This document shows, in pieces, positions 22,501-31,900 of a stretch of 64,000 nt of DNA. This stretch comes from Asterias rubens (lineage: Eukaryota; Echinodermata; Asteroidea; Forcipulatida; Asteriidae). Position 1 is the stretch's first letter, and each line of letters begins with the position of its first letter. The position numbers were made by a program, and so were the translations under genes. The stretch covers positions 1,798,001-1,862,000 of the forward strand of contig NC_047077.1 of assembly GCF_902459465.1 (NCBI RefSeq), written 5' to 3'. Below the pieces are notes generated by a model that was not told the DNA's origin, searched no databases, and worked only from the letters and a program-made list of their open reading frames with translations.

Positions 22501-24986
22501 CTTCTCCTATGCTGAAAGCATACTAAAGACACAGGGTACCAGTCATATATCAGTCATTGATAAAGATAACAACATGGTGTCTGTGACAAGGTAAGTTTTA
22601 TTATCAAAGAAGTTTGAACTGGGTGGACTGGGGTGGATTCGAAATGACACTTGTTGCTGTGAGGGGTTCTATGCAAATGAGGGTCTATGCAAAAGAGAGG
22701 GTTCTATGCAAATAAGGGATCTATACAAATGAGATGTTTATGCAAATGAGGGGGTTTGCAATCGACAAGCTTTACTTTTTGTTCATCCAATCCATATCTT
22801 TGCGGATCTTCTGTTCTAAGCATACAGTTGGTCATGTCTTAATTACTTAAAAACGTACGTAATGTATGTTTGTACCTTTAAACATTGTTGTAGTTATTGA
22901 CTAAATGACGGATTGATTTATTTATCGATAAACGTATCGATTTATTAATTAATTGATTGAAAGGTCCATTATTGATTGGTTGGCTGGTTTATTGATTGTT
23001 TCTTGATTAACATATTGATTTATTAGTTAATTGATTGATTTATTTATTTATTGATCGATTGGTTTATTATAGATTTATTGACTTTTGTATTGACTTATTA
23101 ACTTATTAATTGATGATTTATTTACTTATTTATTGAACGATTGGTTGGTACTTATTGATTTAATGATTGATTGCTTTTTTAATGACACTTGTTTGTAATT
23201 CTATTTTTATTTAGGTACTGATGTTTTAATCATTTTGTTTTATTTTTGTTTACCCCAGTACTATAAATACAGCATTTGGATCTCTGCTGATGACTCCTAG
23301 TGAAGTCATTCTAAACAATCAAATGGATGATTTTAATTGGCTTGGGAAGGAGTTAACCTCAAACAAAAGCAAGGTTCGTTAACATTATTTTAAAATTAGT
23401 TATTAGGTATTTTACAGGACTATTAGAGATGACAAAATAGTTGTAGACAGTTTTCTGTCTTATCAATCACATACATGAAATAACAAACCTTTGAAACTAT
23501 TTTGAGCTGTTGTGTAAGTTGAGAGAAAGTAGCAAAAACCATGTACAGTTTTCACAATAAAAGTTTTGGCTTGTTTTCTTTAATATTACTATATTTCAGA
23601 GAGAAACTTTTCACAGAAAAACTAAATTTCTTGTTTGAACTTCATATTTAGTAAGCTACTAACTAGAATTAAACAGTGTTTTTTATCCTTATGAATTGTA
23701 AACACAGCAACAATACATTATCAAAATACAACAAGAACATAACCTGGTCGCACATATGAGATGAATTATATAGTTAACTTTACATTACTTTGAAACAAGG
23801 CCTGTGATCCAGTAGGTTTTTATCCAATATAATTTTGGTTTTGTAACTTACACCGATGTGTGATAAGCACTGTGTATATTCTTTGGAAAAAATTACAGGC
23901 ATATTACTCGAGTGGGATTCAAACCAACGACCTTTGCAATTCCAGAGCAGTGTCTTACCAACTGGACCACCAAGATTGCGCAGTTATAAAACACAAGGGA
24001 AATTAGCTGGGTAATTCTTAAAAAATTTGGGTTGAACAAGCAGGACTTGAACCAGCAACCTCCAAATTAAAATGCTAGCAATTTACCAACTGAGCTATCT
24101 AGCCATAATATTTTCGATCTCCCTATTTTGTTTGGGGGTTCCAGTCAGAAGCAATTCAACCTGTGACTGCCTTATAGCCAGGAATCACACCAAACTTTAC
24201 AATAACTTTTTATCAATCACTTTAGGCAAACTTCATCGCTTCAGGAAAGCGCCCTCAATCTCACATGGCGCCAGTCATGGGTCGGAACGCAAGCACAGCC
24301 TGTGCAAGACGCTTTGCTACGGGAGGTGAGGGCGGTGGTCACATCACGTCTGGTATTGCGCAAATCGTTATGGAACTCCTTGCGTTTAAGTCTACGCTAT
24401 ACAACGCTACAATGAAATCCAAGAGGGTTTACACACCTCTCATTCCTAACGAAGTAGAAGTTGAAGGTATAAAATATACAATGAGTAAAAGATACAATTA
24501 CAAATAAGCAGATTACAAATAAGCAGTTTCAAACAAATGAGTTTTTAACAGAGACTTAAAACTTGTTAAGAACTAGCCTGACATAGCCTATGCATGCACA
24601 GGAAGACCATTTCAAAGAAACAGTGCGGCGGAAAAAAATGATCTGTGGCCATTAAAAATGAAAGAAGCTTCTGTAGTTGAAAGCAATGACTGTTGAGATG
24701 ATTGTATATGACCTATTATAATACTTTATTCTTTTTGGTAATGATATTATGAATTACATGAACCCAACTTAGAAAATGCCGTAACTTTGTTTGTTTTTGG
24801 TGTTTGTTTTTTTACACAGATGAGTTTCCAAGAAGTATACGTCAGAATTTACAAGCTCTTGGACATGAAATAGTAGACATGGATAGCGAAGATGCTGCGA
24901 GGGTAAATACCATCATGAAAGAAAATGACATCATGTACGCTCAGTCTGACCTACGGAGAAGTGGAGCTCAATCAGTGCAATATTAA
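5736..24986 (+). CDS. GGT7: Gamma-glutamyltransferase 7-like, single-pass type II membrane protein
   Basis: Fourteen coding exons: 5736-5814, 12383-12573, 13418-13569, 14235-14358, 15167-15234, 16480-16553, 17328-17524, 18201-18288, 19393-19523, 20351-20427, 22435-22590, 23259-23373, 24226-24466, 24820-24986. All phases agree, giving 619 residues. A cytoplasmic tail of about 63 residues precedes a membrane segment (about 64-86), then the gamma-glutamyltranspeptidase fold. Motifs include [22 protein letters not shown], the arginine in DFRGTAPEG (R161), VPGELHG and PSGGPML. Residues GTSHISV contain T429, matching the autoprocessing and nucleophilic threonine that starts the small subunit; STIN and NNQMDDF follow. 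GGTs cleave the gamma-glutamyl bond of glutathione; the activity of GGT7 members is less certain. Changes: Ser-His (496-497) at the Ser-Ser oxyanion position, Gln467 where GGT1 has Glu. Several N-glycosylation sequons lie outside the membrane segment. Introns hold SINEs, MITEs and a LINE fragment. Confidence 0.87.
6409..6473. repeat. Perfect inverted repeat, 27-bp arms with 11-base loop
   Basis: The arm 6409-6435 (T8 then CGAAATTTTGACATTATCG) is exactly mirrored at 6447-6473. A wider, imperfect mirror (GTGGCGCTAGACCCAGT and ACTGGGTCTACAGTGGCGC) encloses it from about 6328 to 6495, so it is probably the core of a MITE. GGT7-like intron 1. Confidence 0.8.
7139..7690 (-). pseudogene. Non-LTR retrotransposon fragment, C-terminal part of the reverse transcriptase ORF
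   Basis: The minus-strand frame 7601-7137 reads ...[20 protein letters not shown]... then [13 protein letters not shown] and [12 protein letters not shown]. This is the C-terminal end typical of metazoan LINE polyproteins often annotated as endonuclease-reverse transcriptase or craniofacial development protein 2-like. The preceding residues ([28 protein letters not shown]) sit in two different frames, so one frameshift lies near 7653. The catalytic part of the RT is missing. It is a dead 5'-truncated copy in intron 1 of the GGT7-like gene, opposite in strand. Exact LINE clade not assigned. Confidence 0.75.
7717..7925 (+). repeat. tRNA-derived SINE (family A)
   Basis: GGGCTAGATAGCTCAGTTGG begins the tRNA-like part at about 7781; box B is slightly altered (GGTTAGAGTCCC). 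The tail ACCCAGTCAGTTTCCCTTGT follows and an upstream arm GGCTTCTGACTGGCACCCCC precedes. GGT7-like intron 1. Confidence 0.7.
8231..8600. mobile_element. TTAA-flanked MITE, family 2, diverged copy
   Basis: The left end TTAAAGACAATGGACACTAT and the body (AACCTGTGACAATTTGAGCT, AGAGGGAGCCGTTAATCACA) match the copy at 54387. The right end is lost in altered sequence around 8590. GGT7-like intron 1. Confidence 0.65.
8766..8835 (+). repeat. 21-bp tandem repeat, about three copies
   Basis: GATGGGGCTGCCTCCAAGGG recurs at about 8772, 8793 and 8814 in slightly varied form. GGT7-like intron 1. Confidence 0.75.
10435..10504 (+). CDS. GGT7: Alternative first coding exon of the GGT7-like gene
   Basis: An ATG at 10435 opens 23 codons ([20 protein letters not shown]...) and ends in phase 1 before a GTTTGT donor at 10505. 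The exon at 12383 needs a phase-1 partner, so this exon and the one at 5736-5814 are interchangeable. Both encode short acidic tails with a tyrosine near the start. Using this exon would give a 616-residue protein with a different cytoplasmic tail and a promoter 4.7 kb downstream. It lies in intron 1 of the longer model. No transcript evidence; it could also be a chance open frame. Confidence 0.5.
11583..12065 (+). repeat. tRNA-derived SINE (family A) split by a MITE
   Basis: The left arm (to CGAATAAA at 11748) and right arm (from AAAGATATT at 11973) are halves of one SINE; the tRNA-like part is at about 11984-12045 with box B GGTTCAAGTCC. Confidence 0.65.
11749..11972. mobile_element. GC-rich MITE with 13-bp ends, inserted in a tRNA-type SINE
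   Basis: The 224-bp unit begins GGGTGCGTTCGTT and ends with its mirror AACGAACGCACCC. It splits a SINE between CGAATAAA and AAAGATATT, leaving a 3-base duplication AAA. Its composition is clearly richer in G+C than its host intron. GGT7-like intron 1. Confidence 0.65.
12640..12835 (+). repeat. Dispersed repeat ending in (ATT)n
   Basis: The unit ATCAAACACTTTCCATCTTG...GCCCCAAAT runs into a TTATTATTATT tract at 12808-12830, a tail pattern of LINE or SINE 3' ends. No family assigned. GGT7-like intron 2. Confidence 0.45.
13925..14205 (+). repeat. tRNA-derived SINE (family A)
   Basis: TTAGTTGGTAGAGTGC and GCAGGTTCAAGTCTCG mark boxes A and B, followed by the tail CAATTTCCCTTGTGG. It ends about 30 bases before GGT7-like exon 4. 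A minus-strand fragment lies at about 13795-13900. Confidence 0.6.
14380..14860 (-). repeat. tRNA-derived SINE (family B, Leu/Ser-like head)
   Basis: The minus-strand reading starts GGTGTCATGGCCAAGCGATA and has GGGTTCGAATCCCGGTCATG (box B); a long body follows with a GAGCTGAGAGAGATTAAAGG-type segment and the end CCATAAGAACTAGATAC. GGT7-like intron 4. Confidence 0.65.
15663..16038. mobile_element. TTAA-flanked MITE, family 1, copy 1
   Basis: It starts TTAAAGCCATTGGAC and ends in AATGGCTTTAA, so TTAA is found at both ends of a 376-bp unit with inverted ends and an inner palindrome (AATTCTCGTTGTCGAGAATT). It shares its whole length with the copies at 18875, 31070 and 58463. GGT7-like intron 5. 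Confidence 0.75.
17573..18003. mobile_element. 431-bp palindromic MITE flanked by TTAA
   Basis: Almost the whole element folds back on itself: GGAACACGTTGC at the left matches GCAACGTGTTTC at the right, and the arms continue through GATCCACACAA and GTGGTTTTCCTTTT. The centre holds two short repeats of GGCCGACCGT. TTAA stands at both borders (17569-17572 and 18004-18007), the target type of piggyBac-like elements. It lies in intron 7 of the GGT7-like gene. A fragment of the same end (CTTTTCAAAGACCAACTCG) recurs near 29757-29790. Confidence 0.7.
18395..18815 (-). repeat. tRNA-derived SINE (family A) with a tandem 103-bp duplication
   Basis: The minus-strand tRNA-like part lies at about 18540-18605. 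The adjoining arm CTATCTTTGTTCAGGGGTGC is present twice, at about 18608 and 18711. GGT7-like intron 8; a further fragment is at 19255-19330. Confidence 0.6.
18875..19249. mobile_element. TTAA-flanked MITE, family 1, copy 2
   Basis: Ends TTAAAGCCATTGGACCC and GGGTCCAATGGCTTTAA are perfect mirror images. It lies in reverse orientation to the copy at 15663, in GGT7-like intron 8. Confidence 0.8.
19526..20055 (+). mobile_element. 5'-truncated R2/R4/Dong-type non-LTR retrotransposon with restriction-like endonuclease end
   Basis: A (TAA)n tract (about 19526-19580) is followed by an open frame to 19973. It includes [23 protein letters not shown] and [12 protein letters not shown]. The spacing of RPD, D and K..KY is that of the PD-(D/E)XK-type restriction-like endonuclease at the C-terminus of R2, R4/Dong and NeSL LINEs. 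About 80 bases of 3' tail follow, ending near AAATGAAATAATAAC. Dong elements are known for insertion in TAA repeats, which fits. The RT domain is absent, so this copy is not autonomous. It lies in intron 9 of the GGT7-like gene, sense strand, 2 bases after the exon 9 donor. Confidence 0.65.
20060..20308 (-). repeat. tRNA-derived SINE (family B)
   Basis: The minus-strand head GGTGTCATGGCTGAGTGGTT lies at 20308 with box B GGGTTCCGGCCG, altered. GGT7-like intron 9, directly after the LINE fragment. Confidence 0.6.
21040..21785 (+). repeat. Higher-order tandem repeat, about 325-bp dimer
   Basis: The marker AATCCTCAAACACTACTGC recurs, slightly altered, at 21211, 21385, 21536 and 21709. Spacings of 174, 151 and 173 alternate, so the true unit is about 325 bp made of two related halves. 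GGT7-like intron 10. Confidence 0.7.
22027..22125. repeat. C-tract/G-tract hairpin with G-quadruplex potential
   Basis: C-runs of up to 13 bases with CTCAGCCCTCC are mirrored by GGGGGGGCTGAGGGGGG about 50 bases on. Both strands carry four or more G-runs of at least three. GGT7-like intron 10. Confidence 0.7.
22880..23190 (+). repeat. ATTGATTG/ATTTATTT-rich low-complexity tract
   Basis: Irregular 4-base repeats of TTGA and TTTA, with no coding potential. GGT7-like intron 11. Confidence 0.8.
23985..24215 (-). repeat. tRNA-derived SINE (family A)
   Basis: GACTTGAACCAGCAACCTCC is the minus-strand box B region and CCAACTGAGCTATCTAGCC the box A region. It ends about 10 bases before GGT7-like exon 13. 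Confidence 0.65.
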
Positions 24987-26557
24987 CAAGGTACATGTAC
25001 TTGAACATAGCCCCCTCTCTCTCTCTCTCTCCATCCTCCGCCCCCCTCTCCATCCCCTGTCCCTGCTGGTTACCCCACTGCCTATAGATTTTATGTATGA
25101 AACACTTAATCTTTACTTTAGCTGTTTGTATGCTTCTGCAAAAACTTAAGGGGTTTCTAAAAGATATCATGCGATAATAAAACAAGTGACGTGTGGTACA
25201 GTTACAAATCAATTTATGCCTGGGTGGAGCTGAATACGCATCCAGCCTATGTTAATTTCGGGAGCAGAGTCTCAAGCCGACAGATTTCCCTATGAAAACT
25301 GTTGTAATAGACCGATCCATTAGGCTCCGCCCACGGCGCACATGTTAGCAAGAACACATGAGCCTCTCCAATGCCATTCTGCACAACTCTGCCGCAGGCA
25401 CCAAGCACACACGCATGCATGTCGGACTTTATTTTTTCGAACCTTCGGTCGCGCAATGGGTTGTGATTGGTCAATACGCAATGGGGGCAGAGCTTAATGG
25501 ATCTGTCTATTAAGTGTCTGCCAGATGCCATTCCAGAAAATTTGTTGAATATACAGGTCATCCCCCATGAACTGGTTTAGACAATATAAAAGCCTTACTT
25601 CATCTAGGTAGAGGCACTGGTGAAAAGATCTCTTTCATTTTCTTACAAAATTACTTCTTAAACTTTCTAAAGTACTTTTCAATTAGAAAAGTATATGTGG
25701 TTTTTATGGGTATTTTGATTATTATAAAACATGTGCAAATAACTTTAGTCTAAAAGATTTATATTTATTACATGAATATCTTGTACTATGTTGTAAAATG
25801 AGTTATTGTGAATATTATTTCTAAATTATACTTTTATGTGAAACTGTTGGAAATATTATTAGATTATCTTGATTCCTTTTATAAGTTAAATGGTATGGGG
25901 TTGGTAAAGAAAGAGTATGATCATTCTAATCCCCAGTCTGCTAGTTTTCAAAACAATATACCATAAAGGAATTGGTACATCGTTATCAAAAGAGTACATT
26001 CATTCCAATCCTCTAGTGTTCAAGAGACATCATGAAGGGATGGAACAACATTGGTTATTGGAATTATAAATTTATTGCCAATAATCAAGTTGTCAAGAAA
26101 AACCATCTGTTCAACCACCATTTCATCAAGTCAAGTTATCTTTTTGTGTCAAAATAAAACAAAATACTTTTGTGCAAGTTTATACACAAAGTTATTTTGA
26201 TTGTAACAACCAAAATAAGCGATGATGAACTGAGGGTTCTTCAATTTCAAATGCAGTATTCTTGAATGACTTTTTTTATTTTCAAATATTTTTCTGGAAG
26301 AAAGGTATAAACTGAATTATCAGCGAGCTTTTAAATTAAAACTGTCTTCTTTTTAAATAATTTCTTGCCCTGTACTTTGCATTAAGCAATAATATCACCA
26401 AAAGGGAAGTTGTTGCGATGACAAGCATTGATTTATACCTGGATATATAGATTTAAATGAAGAGTAACTGGTTATAAATTTATCTTTCTTTCATATGATT
26501 GAGGTCAACCTAGACAGACTGGAGCACAGCCTTAAAACCGACAAGTTGATATGATTG

Positions 26558-26563
26558 AATAAA
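26558..26563 (+). terminator. Candidate polyadenylation signal of the GGT7-like gene
   Basis: AATAAA lies about 1.57 kb after the GGT7-like stop codon. The stretch 24987-26557 has no gene-like open frame. It contains a CT-rich tract at 25010-25060 and looks like a long 3' UTR. Earlier AATAAA-type hexamers (near 25175 and 26152) are alternatives. Confidence 0.35.
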
Positions 26564-26614
26564 GAATTTAAACATCCTGACAAATGTTCCTATGAGTATT
26601 TTTGTTTCTTTGAG

Positions 26615-27030
26615 GGTTGTCAGGTTGGCACAGTGGTTTTTGTCGGTGCCTTTTACCTCTGTGTACCCAGGTTCAATTAATGAACTAAAGCCTTACATGT
26701 GGAATGTGGATTACGTTTTCAGTCTCTACCTGACTGCGTGGAGTTTTCCCTCGTTGGGGTTTTCCTCCCACCTCGAAGAAAAAATAGGGTACCTCGAAAA
26801 AGTATAAACAAAGTTCATTTTTTGACTGTGAGCACATGTCAAATATTTATCTGAACTGACTCTTAAATGTTTTCTCTTTGTAACCCCTTACCAAGAGTGG
26901 CTTTTGGCCTCGTTTAGCCATGGTTTAGCAGAGCTCAGCTGACCGAGTGCAGAATTTTGGAGCAAGCAAGCATCTGCATTGGCAGATACCAGCGCTATAT
27001 AAGACTTTGTTTGTTATTTTATTATTATCC
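26615..27030 (+). repeat. tRNA-derived SINE (family D) ending in TTATTATT
   Basis: AGGTTGGCACAGTGGTTTTT and GTACCCAGGTTCAATTAATG form a tRNA-like head. The body runs to CAGCGCTATATAAGACTTTG and TTTTATTATTATCC. Just after the candidate GGT7-like poly(A) signal. Confidence 0.55.
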
Positions 27031-28002
27031 CTGAAAGGTTCCAACTAATAAAGGTATAATTTGCCTTGATTGAAGAGGGAGCCAATAAATCTCTACAAAG
27101 AATCACATTTACAATGATTTTTTGAACATCGTTTTTTTAATAATAACACTTTTCAGATACAAATATTCACATACATATCATTGAAAACATATACAATTCT
27201 GTTAAAAACTTTCATAAAAAGTGATAAAAATATACAATTTGGGAAAATGTATAAAGCGGATTGATATGGTAAATATTTATGCTTGAGTTGATTATGAACA
27301 ATTGTGTGGTTATCTTGGAAACAGACTTGTCAAAGTATTTCATTATTCTTTCCCCGTCTCTCCCACAGTTGGTAGACTTTTTGATTTCAAATAATTAATG
27401 TATTAGTTAATTAATTAATTAATAAATGAACAGTTGGGTCTCCACTTTCCTTCCTAGATTTACTTAACCGTTTACTTAAACAGCGGTTGAAATACTAAGT
27501 TACCAATCGGCCGCAAGATTTGACCTACTTCCACTGAACCAAAAAGGTCAAAGTAAGGTCATGTCCTAATTTGACATATTTATTCCATTACTTCATTGTT
27601 AACATACTGTACTGTATTATTCAGGCCTTAAACTTTGCTCTTGAAGGCGCACAATTTTCCTCTAGAAATCTTAAATTTGTATTGGAACTTTACCAAGGGC
27701 ACCACAGCAAAAGCACGGGGCACCATGGCAAATGCTGTGGATGCCATGTGCTATTTCAAGGCCCGAGTATGTACACGAAACCTAAACCAAAATGTCTGTT
27801 TTGTGGGGGTTTTCCAGTTTTTGGTTCTGAAACAAGTGATTCAAAAAACAAGATGGACTTGGGTGGGCATATGGTGACGAGTGTACAGAAATGAATGATC
27901 TGAAAATATAACGGTACAACAAAAATACACCCACATAACAATATTCTGTGACATGTGGCAAGAATTTATTTGTGCTTCGAAAACATATCTTAAATTTAAA
28001 AT

Positions 28003-28267
28003 TTAAAGGCACTGGACACTATTGGTAATTGAGCATAAAAACGTACTTGGTTATGTGCAATTGAACGCTGTTGATCGCTGAAGAAAAAGGTAATTTCTCA
28101 CTTTTATTGGGCATCTGAAAGGACACATTTCTATGCAGCAATGATGTTTTTTAATTATTCTCTGACAACTTTGATGACTAAATGAGTCTAAATTTTCACA
28201 GATTTGTTATTCTATGTTAGGTGAATACTGGTCTTTGCACTTACCAAACCTGTCCAGTGCCTTTTAC
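28003..28267. mobile_element. TTAA-flanked MITE, family 2, internally deleted copy
   Basis: TTAAAGGCACTGGACACTAT on the left mirrors CCTGTCCAGTGCCTTTTA on the right over a shorter body of about 260 bases. A further body-only fragment of the family is at about 30313-30610 in intron 1 of the cystin-like gene. Confidence 0.6.
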
Positions 28268-28574
28268 AGAACAAAAACTGGTCAACCAAAAACTATTATT
28301 AGAATCGATGCCACAGTGTGATACCACAAACCTCACTAGAATGATGTAGAGTTCATCAAACCAATACTCATCGTTCAAGTTCATAGGTCACCGACCTTTG
28401 CTTATTTGACCTCTGAACCTTTAAAATTTGGATCAAGTCAATAGAGATTGGCAAATCTCAATCATATTTGAAGACTAAAGTGTGGGGTTTTATCCCTTTT
28501 AAGATGTTAAAAACAATGTACAAGGGCCTTGCAATGTATTTACATGTAATTAAAATCTCATCTGGAAAATGGCC

Positions 28575-28775
28575 AGGGCTCAATTTCATAATGCCTGTAA
28601 GCACAAAAACTTGCTAAGCACAGAAAAGTATTGCTTAACAGAAACAGGTTTACCATCTAAAGTTACACAAAGTTTACATTGTTGTGACTGGTTCCCCACT
28701 CAATTGTTGCTAAGCAAAATAATTGTCAAGCAGTATTTTCTGCTGAACAGCTTTTATGAAAATTTGCCCTGATTT
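28575..28775. repeat. GGGCCC-type MITE, diverged copy
   Basis: GGGCTCAATTTCATAATGCC at the left and TATGAAAATTTGCCCTG at the right, with the usual TTGCTAAGCA inner motifs. It lies downstream of the cystin-like gene. Other diverged copies: about 2905-3090, 21790-21900, 43423-43665, 62238-62430. Confidence 0.55.
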
Positions 28776-28963
28776 AAGAACACTCACAGACTTCATCGCC
28801 AAGCTTAGCACAAAACTTAGCAGCAAGAGGTTACCAAAGTGAGTACCATGTGCTCTGTATAACTCTTTCCATTTATTTCCGCTTACTGGCTTTGATGACA
28901 TTTAGTAAACATTAAGGCAAGTATATGGCAGTTAATGTTTGTTATCCTGAAACATAGTTTGAG

Positions 28964-31900
28964 TCAGGAGAACTCTTTCTCAATATAAGCAATGAGATCC
29001 TCTTCTGATGGGTTGTAGATTAACTGCTTGCCTGAAGACGACCTGAGGAGGGGTAACAAAAGAAGACAAATTATTTCACTCAAAATAACAGCGGGTCAGC
29101 GGTTAGCTTGGTAAGATTTGAACCTGAATATCCTTACATCTGTGATCAGAGTAGCAAAAAGGTCTTAGGAGAAAATATTAATTCACTATTGTGATATCAA
29201 CAATTTAACGAATCTACGTATTTTGACCTGAGTTGTGTACATATTGAAAATGATTCTGACGTTGCTAAGAGTTTTACTGACTACTTTGTAAACATTAACA
29301 ATACATAGCAATAGATCTTTTAACGTGTGATCAGTCTTTTGAGGTCTTTCTCGGTGACAGTTGTCCACTGTTATCTCTGGGAAAGCTCCAGGTAACATGT
29401 ACTTGCCTTTGTAACTGCCATTATGAAATAAATGTTTATTGAATTGTATTGAATAGGATTTGAACCCCAAACCTTGTGATTGCAAGTCCTACAGTCTAAC
29501 CACTACAGGGTCAGGGTTGAAGCCTTTGTAATAGCTTACCTTGCTGGAGTGCTTGTACTGGAGTGATCTGATGAGGTTAAACTACCACCGTGCAGGGATG
29601 GTAACGTTCCTTGCCGGGTCATATGTGCATTGTATCCCTTGTAGGTAGCTGGTAAGAGTTTGTCAATTTTCTTACTGTCGGACTGCAAGAAAATAAAGTT
29701 ATTTGTCACTTTTTGGTCATTGAAGGTCAAATGTGGGTTGACAGGCCTTGACAAACGCTTTTCAAAGACCAACTCGACTGATTCCTTTAAGTATTTTTTA
29801 CTGCTTATAAGCAGCTCTATGAAATTTAAGAAGGCAAGGCCATTTTTCATTTTGCAAAAGGCTCCTCAATTGGAAAATCTTGAGCTAAGCACAGTAGAAT
29901 TAAACTGAAATTCACCACACACAAATAATACACCAAATTACACAAACAAACAAGGAGCAATGTTTTACAGGGCTACACATGAACTGAAATTCAACCCTAC
30001 TGCATTTGATCGCTCAACATTGTCTGTTTATATAAAGTTGATAAATATTGATGTTATAAGATGCAAACTTTACCATCGACCCACGGATAGGGTCTAATGT
30101 TATGACATAGCACATGATGGGCCACTTTATTTAAATATTTAAACATTTCTTACCTTTTTATTTACTGCTTTGAATTTTGAAAATTCAAAACCTTCCCTTT
30201 CCTATAATAATTAAATAAAATAAAGGCATGTTCAGTATAAGTAATGACAATATAACTACAAATAAATAGTAAACGTGAGGGTAAAACCAGCAGTACATCT
30301 TTAGTAATTATTTAAGACGAGTATTCCCACTTGATGTATCCCAACATGCTTAAAATAACAAACCTGTGAACATTTGGACTAAATTGTTCATCGAATTTGT
30401 AAGAGAATAATGAAAGAATAAACACCCTTGTTATTGTGTGCTTTCAGATGCATAATAAAAGACTTCAGCTGAAGTATTTCAGCTGTTACTTCAGGGTAGT
30501 CGTTTCTCACAATGTTTTATACTGTCGACTGCGCTCCATTGCTCATTACTAATTACATTAATTAATTAAATTAATAATTTTGAGTAATAACCAATAGTGT
30601 TCAGTGCATTTAAATCACTTTTGAGGGAGTGTTGGCTCTGAAGAAAACAGCCGGTTTGAAGTTTTATAAAAGCACAAAGAGTCAACCAAAGAAAATGTAT
30701 CAAAGAAAGACAACAATAAGGGAAAGGGACCAAAATAAAATTCAGTTAAGAGGAACTAGATGCTTTTGACATGAGGTGTGTTTAGAGAGACTTTTTTGAG
30801 TGACTAAATATTATTTGAGGTATGTCAGGGTTAACTGATTGCAGAGATGTTTAAATAAGTACAACTTTAAATATTATTAGGAATTCAACTTTCTCTGCAT
30901 TTGAGTGAAGCCTCACAAAAGTGAAGCCTTAATCACTTCAATGTAATAGTGCCCTGTTTCCATGGTAACATCTACAATGTACTTTAATGATTTACAGCAA
31001 GGTCTTTCCCCTTAGGGTTGGGGCAGCATGTTTCCACGGAAACATTTCCTTCAAAATCACTCACTATCCTTAAAGCCATTGGACCCTTTCGGTAAACAGT
31101 ATTGTCCAAGGCCCACACTTCGTGTATCACAACTTCTATATCAAATAACAAACCTGTGAAAATTTGGGCTTAATCAGTCATCGGAGTCGGGAGAAAATAA
31201 CGGGAAAACCCACCCTTGTATCCGCGCGTTTCGCCGTGTCATGACATTGTGTTTAAAATAAATCCGTAATTCTCGTTAACGAGAATTGATATTGTTTTAC
31301 TGTTTTCTCAAAAAGTAAAGCATTTCATGGACTAATATTTCAAGAGAAGTATTTCACCACTACCTTCTGTTAACCCTGTAAGTTATTTGTAAATCTGTGA
31401 CTTTTTTTTTTTTTTCTGTACCGAAAGGGTCCGATGGCTTTAAAACACAGACATTAGGGCCTATGCCAAATGTCAGAGAAAACAACTAATTGCAAACAAT
31501 GCCGTCTTGTGGCACATTTGTTTCCACGGTAACTCATCTCGATATGCATTTTTTGCTGGCATGATTACGTCAATTAGCAGTCATGCAGCTAATGAGCTAT
31601 TTTGTTTTCTCCTTTGTGTGAGTGCCATAAAGAATGAAAGAACTTACTTTCTAAAAATTGTTGTGTATTACAAAAAAGATTGACTATTGCTTAGTCATCT
31701 TTTCCATAATTTTCTCAGCCCCTATCCAAAGATATTTGTGAGATGTGCAACTACTTTAGGGTAATGTCTCACAGTATCATTGGTTTAATTTTTTCCATAA
31801 CAAGTACTTGTTTGTTTACTACTGAAAAGGACAATTAAACTTTAAAGGTGCTATGGCGACTTGATCAAAAATAGCTCAAATTTGTAATCTGTAGATAAAG

